From Lentzea flava (lineage in GTDB: Bacteria > Actinomycetota > Actinomycetes > Mycobacteriales > Pseudonocardiaceae): a DNA stretch of 64,000 nt. A program made the translations under genes and the position numbers. The notes beneath the pieces were generated by a model. The model did no database searches and was not told the origin of the DNA. It worked only from the letters and a program-made list of their open reading frames with translations. Where the stretch lies: contig NZ_BMRE01000001.1 of NCBI RefSeq assembly GCF_014648475.1, forward strand, positions 778,361 through 842,360. The letters run 5' to 3'. How positions within the stretch are numbered: position 1 is the first letter of the stretch; each line of letters opens with the position of its first letter. Shown in pieces: positions 12,273 through 20,335 of the stretch.

Positions 12273-13411
12273 CGCAGGACAGCGTGCGGACGATCGACAC
12301 CGGCGCACCTCCAGCGCGGTTCGCGCGCGGCTGGCACTGCCTCGGCCTGGCCGACAGCTTCCGCGACGGCAAACCCCACGCCGTCGAGGCGTTCGGCACG
12401 AAGCTCGTCGTGTTCGGAACTGAGGACGGCAAGCTCAACGTGCTCGACGGGTACTGCCGGCACATGGGCGGCGACCTCACCCAGGGCACGATCAAGGGCA
12501 ACACCGTCGCCTGCCCGTTCCACGACTGGCGCTGGGCGGGCAACGGCAAGTGCGTCGACATCCCCTACGCCAAACGGGTTCCGCTGCGGGCGCGCACCCG
12601 GTCGTGGATCACGTTGGAGGAGAACAAACAGCTCTTCGTGTGGAACGACCCGCAGGGCAACCCGCCGCCCGCGCACGTCACGATCCCGCGCATCGACGCG
12701 GCATTCAGCGACGAGTGGAGCAACTGGACCTGGGACTCGGTGGTGATCGACGGCGCGAACTGCCGCGAGATCATCGACAACGTCGTGGACATGGCCCACT
12801 TCTTCTACATCCACTTCGCGTTCCCCACGTACTTCAAGAACGTGATGGAAGGCCACATCGCCTCGCAGTACCTGACCACGCGCGGGCGGCCGGACGTCGC
12901 GATGGGCTCGAACTACACGGGTGACGTGGAGGTGCGGTCGGAAGCCTCGTACTACGGGCCGTCGTACATGATCGACTACCTGTGGAACGACTACAAGGGC
13001 CTGGAGATCGAGACGGTGCTGATCAACTGCCACTACCCGATCACGCCGACGTCGTTCCGGCTGCAGTGGGGCGCGATCGTGAAGAAGCTGCCCGGTGTCT
13101 CCGACGAGCACGCCGACAAGATCGCGGCGAAGTTCGCGCGCGGCATCGGGGTCGGGTTCCTGCAGGACGTGGAGATCTGGCAGAACAAGACGCGGATCGA
13201 CAACCCGTTGCTGTGCGAGGAGGACGGGCCCGTCTACCAGCTGCGGCGGTGGTACGAGCAGTTCTACGTCGACGTGGAGGACGTCACCGACGACATGGTG
13301 CGCCGCTTCGAGTTCGAGGTCGACACGAGTCGTGCCATCGAGGTGTGGGAGAAGGAGGTCGCCGAGAACCTCGCCAAGAGGGAACCGGCACCTCAGGAGC
13401 AGGCGACGTGA
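12269..13411 (+). CDS. kshA: KshA, oxygenase of 3-ketosteroid 9-alpha-hydroxylase
   Basis: KshA is the terminal Rieske oxygenase that hydroxylates C9 of the steroid. In the 380-residue protein the Rieske [2Fe-2S] ligands are Cys63/His65 (YCRHMGG) and Cys82/His85 (CPFHDW), and the mononuclear iron histidines are His177 and His182 in NVVDMAHFFYIHFAFPT, with the distal Asp in FLQDVEIWQ. ATG 12269 overlaps the kstD stop (ATGA). Its reductase KshB is encoded two genes downstream, whereas in M. tuberculosis the two subunits are at separate loci. Confidence 0.96.
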   Translation: MTQDSVRTIDTGAPPARFARGWHCLGLADSFRDGKPHAVEAFGTKLVVFGTEDGKLNVLDGYCRHMGGDLTQGTIKGNTVACPFHDWRWAGNGKCVDIPYAKRVPLRARTRSWITLEENKQLFVWNDPQGNPPPAHVTIPRIDAAFSDEWSNWTWDSVVIDGANCREIIDNVVDMAHFFYIHFAFPTYFKNVMEGHIASQYLTTRGRPDVAMGSNYTGDVEVRSEASYYGPSYMIDYLWNDYKGLEIETVLINCHYPITPTSFRLQWGAIVKKLPGVSDEHADKIAAKFARGIGVGFLQDVEIWQNKTRIDNPLLCEEDGPVYQLRRWYEQFYVDVEDVTDDMVRRFEFEVDTSRAIEVWEKEVAENLAKREPAPQEQAT

Positions 13412-13647
13412 ACGAGCGCGACGAGTTCCTCGTCGGCGGGATGGTGCCGGTGAGGTGCGACTGCGGGAACCGGGTGCTGGTCAAGAAGAACAGCCCGCAG
13501 CACACGAGCGTGCAGTGGCTCGCCGACACCAGTTCCTGTCCCGAGTTGTGCGGGCCGCGGTCGGCGTTCGTGCCGACGTGCCTGCGGTTGCGCGACAGCA
13601 TCGAGAAGGCCGTGCGCGACGGAACGCTGGAGGTCGCCGATGGCTGA
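13408..13647 (+). CDS. Small Cys-rich protein between kshA and kshB
   Basis: A 79-residue protein I cannot assign to a named family. It starts at GTG 13408, overlapping the kshA stop by four bases, and its end overlaps the kshB start by eight, so it is translationally locked between the oxygenase and the reductase. Five cysteines (17, 19, 44, 48, 58) and His32 occur in VRCDCGNR, SSCPELC and VPTCLRL, a pattern suggesting a small zinc or Fe-S binding fold. A role as assembly, electron-transfer or stability factor for the hydroxylase is inference from position only. Confidence 0.75.
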   Translation: MNERDEFLVGGMVPVRCDCGNRVLVKKNSPQHTSVQWLADTSSCPELCGPRSAFVPTCLRLRDSIEKAVRDGTLEVADG

Positions 13648-14608
13648 GGTGCACCGGCTGCGGGTCGAGGCCGTGATCGAGGAGACCGCGGACGCGCGCT
13701 CGTTCGTGTTGTCCGGAGTGGACTTCGCGGTGAAACCCGGGCAGTTCCTGACCGTGCGGGCGGGTGACGTGGCGCGCTGCTACTCCCTGTCCAGCGCGCC
13801 GGGTGAGCCGTTGAAGATCACGGTCAAGCGGACGCCGGACGGGTACGGCTCGCACTGGATGTGCGACCGGCTCAGCGCGGGGTGCGAGCTGGACGTGCTC
13901 GCTCCGGCCGGGGTCTTCACGCCGTCCTCGCTGGACTCCTCGCTGCTGGCGTTCGCGGCCGGGAGCGGGATCACGCCGGTCATGTCGATCATCCGGGCGG
14001 TGCTGACGCAGGGGTCCGGCCGGGTGTTCCTGGTGTACGCCAACAGGGACGAGGACTCGGTGATCTTCGCGCGTGAGCTCGACGAGCTGGCGCGGGCGCA
14101 TCCGGATCGGCTGGTCGTGGTGCACTGGCTGGAGTCGGTGCAGGGGTTGCCGCACGTGGGTGCGTTGCGGGCGTTCGTGCGTGAGTGCGACGAGGCGTTC
14201 GTGTGCGGGCCGACGCCGTTCATGGAGGCCGCGCGCAAGGCCCTGCACGACGTTCCGGTCGTGCACATCGAGAAGTTCGTGTCGTTGTCGAGTGATCCGT
14301 TCACTTCGGTCGAGCCGCTGGCGGACGATCGGCCGGACGCTGTCGTCGAGGTCGATCTGGACGGTGAGCAGCACCGGTTTCCGTGGCCGGCGCGGACGAA
14401 ACTCCTCGACCTGTTGCTGGAGAAGGGGCTCGACGCGCCGTACTCGTGCCGTGAGGGGGCGTGCAGCGCGTGTGCGTGCCGCCTCGTCGAGGGCGAGGTC
14501 AAGATGCTCAACAACGACGTGCTCGACTCCGAGGACATCGCCGACGGCATCGTGCTGGCGTGCCAGTCGGTTCCGGTCACCGACGTCGTGAAGATCACCT
14601 ACGAGTGA
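13640..14608 (+). CDS. kshB: KshB, ferredoxin reductase of 9-alpha-hydroxylase
   Basis: KshB passes electrons from NADH to KshA. The 322-residue protein has the order FAD domain (RCYSLSS, about residues 50-56), NAD domain (AAGSGITPVMSI, VCGPTPFM) and a C-terminal plant-type [2Fe-2S] ferredoxin domain with CREGACSACAC and a final Cys in LACQSV. ATG 13640 overlaps the preceding small gene. hsd4B follows after 10 bases in the same KstR-controlled operon. Confidence 0.95.
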   Translation: MAEVHRLRVEAVIEETADARSFVLSGVDFAVKPGQFLTVRAGDVARCYSLSSAPGEPLKITVKRTPDGYGSHWMCDRLSAGCELDVLAPAGVFTPSSLDSSLLAFAAGSGITPVMSIIRAVLTQGSGRVFLVYANRDEDSVIFARELDELARAHPDRLVVVHWLESVQGLPHVGALRAFVRECDEAFVCGPTPFMEAARKALHDVPVVHIEKFVSLSSDPFTSVEPLADDRPDAVVEVDLDGEQHRFPWPARTKLLDLLLEKGLDAPYSCREGACSACACRLVEGEVKMLNNDVLDSEDIADGIVLACQSVPVTDVVKITYE

Positions 14609-14618
14609 GGGGCGCCTG

Positions 14619-15446
14619 ATGCCGATCGACCCGGACGTCGCGATCGGGGCGGAACTGCCCGAGATCAAGTTCTCCTGGACGCAGTCGGACGTGCTGCTCT
14701 ACCACCTGGCCCTGGGAGCCACGGAACTCCGGTACGTCTACGAGCGGGGGCTGCGGGTGCTGCCGACGTTCGGCGTCGTCGCGCCCCGGTTCCACGAGAC
14801 CGCGCCGCCCGCCGTGTCGTTCCCCGGTATCGACATCGACCTGGCTCGGGTGCTGCACGGGACGCAGGAGATCACCGTGCACGAACCCGTCCCGGCCGAG
14901 GGCGAGGCCGTGCTGCGGACGCGGATCGCCGACGTCTGGGACAAGGGGAAAGCCGCGGTCATCGTGCAGGAGTCGACAGCCGTGACTCCGGACGGGACTT
15001 CGCTCTACACCACGAGGTCCAGCATCTTCGCACGTGGTGAGGGCGGGTTCGGCGGGTCGCGCGGGCCTTCCCAGAAGGTCGAGATGCCGTCGCGTGAACC
15101 AGACGCGGTGATCGAGACGCCCACGTTGCCGCAGCAGGCGTACCTGTATCGGCTGTGCGGAGACAGGAACCCGTTGCACGCCGATCCGGAGTTCGCGCAG
15201 CGGGTCGGCTTCGACCGGCCGATCCTGCACGGGCTCTGCACGTACGGCGTGGTGTGCAAGGCCGTGATCGACGCACTGCTCGACGGGCCGGAGCAGGTGC
15301 TGTCGTTCGGCGCGAAGTTCGCGGGGGTGGTGTTCCCCGGCGAGACGCTGACGACGCGGGTGTGGCGGGACGGTTCACGGCTCCTGCTGACGACTTCCGC
15401 CGCGGACCGCGCCGTGCTCACCGACGCGGTGCTCAACCTTCGCTGA
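14619..15446 (+). CDS. hsd4B: Hsd4B, MaoC-type 2-enoyl-CoA hydratase
   Basis: A 275-residue double hot-dog hydratase that adds water to steroid side-chain enoyl-CoA. The N-terminal half is the degenerate MaoC repeat; the C-terminal half bears the catalytic hydratase motif YRLCGDRNPLHADPEFA (Asp and His) followed by FDRPILHGLCTYG. Gene order hsaF-hsaG-hsaE / kstD-hsd4B is that of Rv3534c-Rv3538 in M. tuberculosis, which supports orthology. It closes the kstD operon. Its end overlaps the convergent HTH gene by 14 bases. Confidence 0.88.
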   Translation: MPIDPDVAIGAELPEIKFSWTQSDVLLYHLALGATELRYVYERGLRVLPTFGVVAPRFHETAPPAVSFPGIDIDLARVLHGTQEITVHEPVPAEGEAVLRTRIADVWDKGKAAVIVQESTAVTPDGTSLYTTRSSIFARGEGGFGGSRGPSQKVEMPSREPDAVIETPTLPQQAYLYRLCGDRNPLHADPEFAQRVGFDRPILHGLCTYGVVCKAVIDALLDGPEQVLSFGAKFAGVVFPGETLTTRVWRDGSRLLLTTSAADRAVLTDAVLNLR

Positions 15447-15804
15447 CCGGCGGCCGGCGCTCCAGCGCCGCGAGCCGCAGCTCCAGCTGGTCGATCCGGT
15501 GCCGCAGCAGGGTCACCTGCGCTTCGAGCCCGATCTCGCGCTCGGCCCGGCGCTGGATCCGCGGCGACTTCGCGGCGCGCTCCACCACGGCGTCCAGCGG
15601 AACCAGCCGCTGCGGGCCGTTCGGTCCGTCGACCAGGCGGGACTCGATCTCACCGTTGCGATACCAGGAACGCAGGGCAGAGCGGGACACCCCGGTCTCC
15701 GCCTCGGCCTGCGCGAGCGACACCCACGGCGTGTCCTCCAGCTGCGCGAACAGCTTCAGCTCATCCTGCCAGCGAGCGAGCCGGTCTTCCCATTCGCCTG
15801 ACAT
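15433..15804 (-). CDS. HTH DNA-binding protein with C-terminal coiled coil
   Basis: A 123-residue protein with a MerR/excisionase-like helix-turn-helix in the middle (SLAQAEAETGVSRSALRSWYRNG, wing up to RLVPLDAV) and a C-terminal heptad-rich helix (LEAQVTLLRHRIDQLELRLAALE) that should dimerise. ATG 15804 is preferred over GTG 15810. It is divergent from a stand-alone Clp N-domain gene, and two perfect dyads lie in the 65-base gap between them; it probably regulates itself and that gene. No family function is known to me. Confidence 0.78.
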   Translation of the reverse strand: MSGEWEDRLARWQDELKLFAQLEDTPWVSLAQAEAETGVSRSALRSWYRNGEIESRLVDGPNGPQRLVPLDAVVERAAKSPRIQRRAEREIGLEAQVTLLRHRIDQLELRLAALERRPPVSEG

Positions 15805-15817
15805 TGGCACACCACCC

Positions 15818-15847
15818 TGTCAGTGACACAGCATTGACAGGGTCAAT
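15818..15847. promoter_or_regulatory. Twin operator dyads between HTH and Clp-N genes
   Basis: Two perfect inverted repeats sit five... bases apart: TGTCA-G-TGACA at 15818-15828 and ATTGAC-AGG-GTCAAT at 15833-15847. Both use a TGAC/GTCA half site, so one dimeric regulator may bind twice. The gap between them is four bases. The obvious candidate is the HTH protein encoded at 15433-15804. The sites would overlap promoters for both divergent genes. They do not match the HspR HAIR element closely. Confidence 0.6.
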
Positions 15848-15869
15848 CATAGGCGCGCACGCTGGCTTC

Positions 15870-16820
15870 ATGTTCGAGAGATTCACCGGGGAGGCCCGCC
15901 AGGTCGTCGTCCGAGCGCAGGAGGCCTCGCGGGAGTTGCAGCACAACTACATCGGGACCGAGCACGTGCTGCTCGGCCTGTTCGACGCGCCGGCCAGCGT
16001 CGCGGCCAAGGTGCTCCACCGCGTCGGGCTCACCAAGGAGACGGTGCGGGCGGACGTGGTCGAGATCGTCGGCGCCGGCACCGAGCCGAAGAAGGAGGGG
16101 CACATCCCCTTCACGCCGCGGGCGAAGAAGGTCCTCGAGCTGTCGTTGCGGGAGGCGCTCAGCCTGAACCACAACCACATCGGGCCGGAACACGTGCTGC
16201 TCGGGCTGATCAGGGAGGGCGAGGGCGTCGCTGCCCAGATCATCGTGCGGCACGCCGAGGACCTCGACCGCGTGCGCAGACTCGTGCTGGCCGAGATGAC
16301 CGAACCGGCCACCCGCACGCAGAAGTCCACCACGGCGGCGGAGGAGGCGTTCTCCGCCGCGGAGGCGCTGGCCGGCGCGGGCCCGGTCGGCAGCCACCAC
16401 CTGCTGGAGGCCCTGGTGAGGTCCGAGGGCAGCATGGCGGCCCGCGTGCTCGCCGACCTCGGCGTCGATCCGGAGGCCATCGCCGCGAAGATCGACGAGC
16501 TCGACCCGGAGAGCACCACCGACGCCACCCCCGAGGAGGTCGCGGCGCGCAGGATGGAGCTGCGGCTGACCGAGGACGAGGTGCACCTCGTGTTCCGCGA
16601 CGAGCAGACCCTCGACCTCATGCGGCGCGTCACCGAGCTGACCGGCGGTCCTGTTCGCGGCACCGGTCCCGTCGCCGGCGACTTCGTTCCACTGTGGACG
16701 TCGACCAACGAGCTGCTGCACAAGCTGCTCGGGTACCTCCAGCCGGAGCAGGAGAACGAGCCCAAGGGGCTGCTGACCCTGGTGCGCAAGGTCATGCGCG
16801 ACCGGCTACGACGCGCCTAG
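15870..16820 (+). CDS. Stand-alone Clp N-domain protein (ClpC N-terminus without ATPase)
   Basis: A 316-residue protein whose first 145 residues carry the double Clp_N repeat of ClpC/ClpB (MFERFTGEARQVVVRAQEA, NYIGTEHVLLGLFDAP, FTPRAKKVLELSLREAL, HIGPEHVLLGLIREGEGVAAQ). A diverged third repeat follows at about 170-230 (VGSHHLLEALVRSEGSMAARVL). No Walker motifs are present, so there is no unfoldase activity. ClpC N-domains bind adaptors and phospho-arginine-type substrates; this could be an adaptor or a decoy. Start ATG 15870 matches ClpC's first residues. The end overlaps convergent ltp2 by 15 bases. Confidence 0.88.
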   Translation: MFERFTGEARQVVVRAQEASRELQHNYIGTEHVLLGLFDAPASVAAKVLHRVGLTKETVRADVVEIVGAGTEPKKEGHIPFTPRAKKVLELSLREALSLNHNHIGPEHVLLGLIREGEGVAAQIIVRHAEDLDRVRRLVLAEMTEPATRTQKSTTAAEEAFSAAEALAGAGPVGSHHLLEALVRSEGSMAARVLADLGVDPEAIAAKIDELDPESTTDATPEEVAARRMELRLTEDEVHLVFRDEQTLDLMRRVTELTGGPVRGTGPVAGDFVPLWTSTNELLHKLLGYLQPEQENEPKGLLTLVRKVMRDRLRRA

Positions 16821-17948
16821 CACGAGACCGCTCGTCGGGACGCCGGTGCCGGCGGTGACCAGGACGTGCTCGACGTCCGCGACCTGGTTCACCGCGGTGC
16901 CGCGCACCTGGCGCACGCCCTCGGCGATGCCGTTCATGCCGTGCAGATAGGCCTCGCCGAGCTGGCCGCCGTGCGGGTTGAGCGGCAGGTCACCGTCCAG
17001 TTCCAGAGCACCGGACGCCACGAAGTCCTTGGCCTCGCCCCTGCCGCAGAAACCCAGCTCTTCCAGCTGGACCAGCACGAACGGCGTGAAGTGGTCGTAG
17101 AGCACGGCGACGTCCACATCGGACGGACCGATGCCCGACCTCTCCCACAGCCCGCGTGCCACCACGCCCATCTCGGGCAGCCTGGTCAGGTCGTCGCGGT
17201 AGTAGCTCGTCATCGTGAACTGGTCGGGACCGCTCCCCTGCGTGGCTGCCTTGACGTGCGCGGGCTTCTGCGGCAGATCGCGGGCGCGGTCCGCCGAGGT
17301 GACGACCAACGCCACCCCGCCGTCGGTCTCCTGGCAGCAGTCGAGCAGCCGCAGCGGTTCGGCGATCCAGCGGGAGGCCTGGTGATCGTCGAGGGTGATC
17401 GGCCTGTTGTGGAACCACGCGTGCGGGTTCGTGGCGGCGTGCTTGCGGTCGATCACCGCGATCCGGCCGAAGTCCTCGGAGGTCGCGCCGTACTCGTGCA
17501 TGTAGCGGCGGGCGAACATGGCGACCATCGCGGCCGGAGTGCCCAGGCCCATCGGGTACGACCAGCTGTTGTCGATGTTCGCGGCGGCCGCCGTCTGCAC
17601 CTGGCCGAACCGGTGGCCCGAGCGTTCATTGAACGCGCGGTAGCACACGACGACCTTCGCCGCGCCGGTTTCGACGGCCATGGCGGCCTGCTGGACGGTC
17701 GCGCACGCCGCACCGCCGCCGTAGTGGACGCGACTGAAGAACGTCAGCTCCGGGATGCCGAGCTCACGGGCGACCGCGATCTCGGCGTTGGTGTCCATGG
17801 TGAAGCTGACCAGACCGTCCACATCGGAGGGTGTGAGACCGGCGTCCCGCAGAGCGGCGCTGACCGCCTCGGCGGCCAGCTGGAGCTCGCTGCGCCCGGA
17901 GTTCTTGGAGAAGTCGGTCGCGCCGATGCCCACAATCGCGGCGTTCAT
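16806..17948 (-). CDS. ltp2: Ltp2, thiolase-fold steroid side-chain retro-aldolase
   Basis: Ltp2 cleaves 17-hydroxy-3-oxo-pregnene-carboxyl-CoA to androstenedione and propionyl-CoA, ending side-chain removal. The 380-residue thiolase-like protein (SCP-x type) starts AAIVGIGATDFSKNSGR and has VAVLYDHFTPFVLVQLEELG and NPHGGQLGEAYLHGMNG, which contain the tyrosines used instead of thiolase cysteines. It needs the DUF35 part of ChsH2 as partner. ATG 17948 overlaps the chsH1 stop (ATGA). It is the last gene of the operon starting with fadE34; the order is that of Rv3540c-Rv3544c. Confidence 0.95.
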   Translation of the reverse strand: MNAAIVGIGATDFSKNSGRSELQLAAEAVSAALRDAGLTPSDVDGLVSFTMDTNAEIAVARELGIPELTFFSRVHYGGGAACATVQQAAMAVETGAAKVVVCYRAFNERSGHRFGQVQTAAAANIDNSWSYPMGLGTPAAMVAMFARRYMHEYGATSEDFGRIAVIDRKHAATNPHAWFHNRPITLDDHQASRWIAEPLRLLDCCQETDGGVALVVTSADRARDLPQKPAHVKAATQGSGPDQFTMTSYYRDDLTRLPEMGVVARGLWERSGIGPSDVDVAVLYDHFTPFVLVQLEELGFCGRGEAKDFVASGALELDGDLPLNPHGGQLGEAYLHGMNGIAEGVRQVRGTAVNQVADVEHVLVTAGTGVPTSGLVLGAS

Positions 17949-18328
17949 GCCGGAACCTCGATCTTCACGATGCCGGTGACGTGGTCGCCGTGCCCGGTCC
18001 TGCCGACGACCTCGATGGTCAGGTCCTGCTCGTCGCGTTCGACGACCTGGCCGAAGAACTTCAGCGTGTCGTAGGCGTAGCAGGGCGCGCCGAGCCGGAT
18101 GTTCACCTGACGCACCAGCGCTTCCGGGCCCGCCCAGTCCGTGACGTACCGCTGCACCAGCCCGGTCGTGGTGAGGATGTTGATGAAGATGTCCTTCGAG
18201 CCGCGCTTGATCGCGAGGTCGCGGTCGTGGTGGACGTCCTGGAAGTCCCGCGTCGCGATCGCGGTGCTGATCACGAACGTCGGCGTGGCCTCGACGTGCC
18301 ACTCTGGCAGGGAATCACCGGTCCGCAC
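17945..18328 (-). CDS. chsH1: ChsH1, MaoC-like hydratase subunit
   Basis: ChsH1 is the catalytic hot-dog subunit of the ChsH1-ChsH2 hydratase that hydrates 3-oxo-4,17-pregnadiene-20-carboxyl-CoA. The 127-residue protein retains the hydratase Asp/His motif in ATRDFQDVHHDRDLA and the FINILTTTGLVQRYV helix. GTG 18328 has a GGAGG upstream and lies within the end of chsH2, with which it overlaps 14 bases. Position between ltp2 and chsH2 equals Rv3541c. Confidence 0.94.
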   Translation of the reverse strand: MRTGDSLPEWHVEATPTFVISTAIATRDFQDVHHDRDLAIKRGSKDIFINILTTTGLVQRYVTDWAGPEALVRQVNIRLGAPCYAYDTLKFFGQVVERDEQDLTIEVVGRTGHGDHVTGIVKIEVPA

Positions 18329-19211
18329 GGGGCCTCCAGCTCGGCATCGTCAGTTCGTCGTCGACCTTCGTGAACACGACCTCGACCGGCAGCCCGATGC
18401 TCGGTTCGCCGTCCAGTTCGCCGAGCATGCGCACGCCCTCGTCCAGCTCGACCAGGGCGATGACGAACGGGGTCTGCTTGCCGGGCACCTGCGGGTGGTG
18501 GTGCACGACGTAGCTGTAGACGACGCCGCGGCCGTCCGAGACGAGGTACTTCGGTTTGGTGGCACCGCATTCCGGGCACATCGGGCCCGGTGGGTGGCGC
18601 AGGAGGCCGCAGCCGCCGCAGCGTTGGATGCGGAGCTCCTGGTTTCGGCAGCCCTCCCAGAAGTACTCGGTGTCGCGGTTGATCGAAGGGCGGATCGCCT
18701 GAGCTTTCTGCGGCTCGGGCTTGGTTTCCTGTTTCTCCGCAGGGCGGAACTTCAAGACCCGGAACCGCATCTCCGCCACGGCCTCGTCCCCCACGTACCA
18801 GGTGCTCCTGGTCGTGACGAACCACCCTTCTCCCAGCGCCGTCTTCTTCGGCCCGGTCACATCCTCCAAGCTCGACGTCACCGAAACGTGCTCACCTATG
18901 CGCAGGTAGCGGTGGTAGGTCTGGTCGCTGTTGGTCGCGACCACCGACGTGAAGCCGGCCTCGTCCAGGATCTTCATCATCGCGCCGAGCGGGTCGTCCG
19001 GCGCGCGCTGGCCGTGCAGGCCGCCCATCGTCCACACCTGGACCATCGCGGGCGGCGCGACCTCGGTGTAGCCGGGGTGCCGGTCGCCGATCACCTCCAG
19101 CCAGTTGTTGATCATCGGCAGGTTGACCGGGTCGCGGGCCAGCCTCGGCGCCGATTCGCCCTGTTCGGCGATGCGCGCGGCTTCCTTCTCGATGGCAGTT
19201 TTGTCAGTCAC
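18315..19211 (-). CDS. chsH2: ChsH2, MaoC plus DUF35 hydratase subunit
   Basis: ChsH2 pairs with ChsH1 in the side-chain hydratase and binds Ltp2 through its DUF35 tail. The 298-residue protein has an N-terminal hot-dog domain (about 1-170), a Lys/Glu/Pro linker, and a C-terminal DUF35 part with zinc ribbon CGGCGLLRHPPGPMCPECG followed by an OB fold (VYSYVVHHHPQVPG). GTG 19211 overlaps the fadE29 stop (GTGA). The long open frame further upstream is a shadow of fadE29. Confidence 0.95.
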   Translation of the reverse strand: MTDKTAIEKEAARIAEQGESAPRLARDPVNLPMINNWLEVIGDRHPGYTEVAPPAMVQVWTMGGLHGQRAPDDPLGAMMKILDEAGFTSVVATNSDQTYHRYLRIGEHVSVTSSLEDVTGPKKTALGEGWFVTTRSTWYVGDEAVAEMRFRVLKFRPAEKQETKPEPQKAQAIRPSINRDTEYFWEGCRNQELRIQRCGGCGLLRHPPGPMCPECGATKPKYLVSDGRGVVYSYVVHHHPQVPGKQTPFVIALVELDEGVRMLGELDGEPSIGLPVEVVFTKVDDELTMPSWRPRADR

Positions 19212-20335
19212 CGCACCACCCTGGGAAGTCCGAGGCCGATGTTGGCGATCAGCTCGCGCTGGATCTCGTTCACTCCCCCGCCGAACGTCAGCACGAGGTT
19301 GCGCCGTGCCTGAACGTCCAGCCACCGCACAAGTTCGGCGTCGGCACCGTGGCGTCCGACGAGCTCCTCCAGCAGCCGTCCGACGCGCTGGGTGCGGTCC
19401 GCGGCGAACACCTTGGTCGCCGACGCGTCCGCGACGGACACCTCGCCGCCGGCGACCTGCCAGTTCAGCAGCTCGTTCACCCGGTGCACCGCCCTGGCCT
19501 CCGCCAGCGCCCGCCGCACGTCCGGTTCGTCGAGGAGCTCGCGTTCGGCTGCCCAGCGGTGGACCCGTTCCAGCAGGGCACCGATCCGGCCGGACGGGCC
19601 GAGCATCACGCGCTCGTGGTTGAGCTGGGTGGTGATCAGCCGCCAGCCCTCGTTCTCCTCGCCGACCCTGCGACTTTCGGGTACCCGGACGTCGTTGTAG
19701 TAGGTGGCGTTGACGTGGTGCGCGCCGTCGCACGTGATGATCGGCGTCCACGAGTAGCCGGGATCCTTCGTGTCGACGATGAGGATCGTGATGCCCTTGT
19801 GCCGCGAGTCCGGCGCTCCGGTGCGGCAGGCGAGCCACACGTAGTCCGCGTCGTGGCCGCCCGTCGTGAACGTCTTCTGCCCGTTGACGATGTAGTGGTC
19901 ATCGACCCGAACCGCCTTGGTGCGCAACGCGGCCAGGTCCGTGCCCGCGTCCGGCTCGGTGTAGCCGATGGCGAAGTGGAGGTCGCCGCTGAGGATGCGC
20001 GGCAGGAAGAAGTCCTTCTGCTCCTGGGTTCCGAACGCCTGCAGCGTCGGGCCGACGGTCTGCAGCGTCACGTACGGCAGCGGCACGTCGGCGCGCGCGG
20101 CCTCGTTGACGAAGATCTGCTGCTCGACCTGCCCGAACCCCTTGCCGCCGTACTCCACCGGCCAGCCGACGCCGAGCCTGCCGTCGCGGCCGAGCCTGCG
20201 CACGAGTTCGCGGTAGGTCGCGCCGTGGCGTTCGGTGAGCATCGCCTCGCGTTCCTCCTGGGACATGAGGTTCGCGAAGTACTCGCGCAGCTCGTCCCGT
20301 AACGCACGTTGGTCGGCGGTGAGGTCAATGAACAT
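19208..20335 (-). CDS. fadE29: FadE29/ChsE2, steroid-CoA dehydrogenase alpha subunit
   Basis: With FadE28 this forms the alpha2beta2 dehydrogenase ChsE1-ChsE2, which desaturates the three-carbon steroid side-chain CoA ester. The 375-residue protein has the family blocks RLGVGWPVEYGGKGFG, HFAIGYTEPDAGTDLA, QKTFTTGGHDADYVWLACR, DGAHHVNATYYNDVRVP and TFGGGVNEIQRELIA, close to the mycobacterial FadE29. ATG 20335 overlaps the fadE28 end by 11 bases. Confidence 0.96.
   Translation of the reverse strand: MFIDLTADQRALRDELREYFANLMSQEEREAMLTERHGATYRELVRRLGRDGRLGVGWPVEYGGKGFGQVEQQIFVNEAARADVPLPYVTLQTVGPTLQAFGTQEQKDFFLPRILSGDLHFAIGYTEPDAGTDLAALRTKAVRVDDHYIVNGQKTFTTGGHDADYVWLACRTGAPDSRHKGITILIVDTKDPGYSWTPIITCDGAHHVNATYYNDVRVPESRRVGEENEGWRLITTQLNHERVMLGPSGRIGALLERVHRWAAERELLDEPDVRRALAEARAVHRVNELLNWQVAGGEVSVADASATKVFAADRTQRVGRLLEELVGRHGADAELVRWLDVQARRNLVLTFGGGVNEIQRELIANIGLGLPRVVR

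Noticed and set aside
15833..15847. HspR HAIR element for the Clp N-domain gene
   Set aside because: The HAIR element is CTTGAGT-N7-ACTCAAG; the dyads here use GTCA/TGAC half sites with short spacers.
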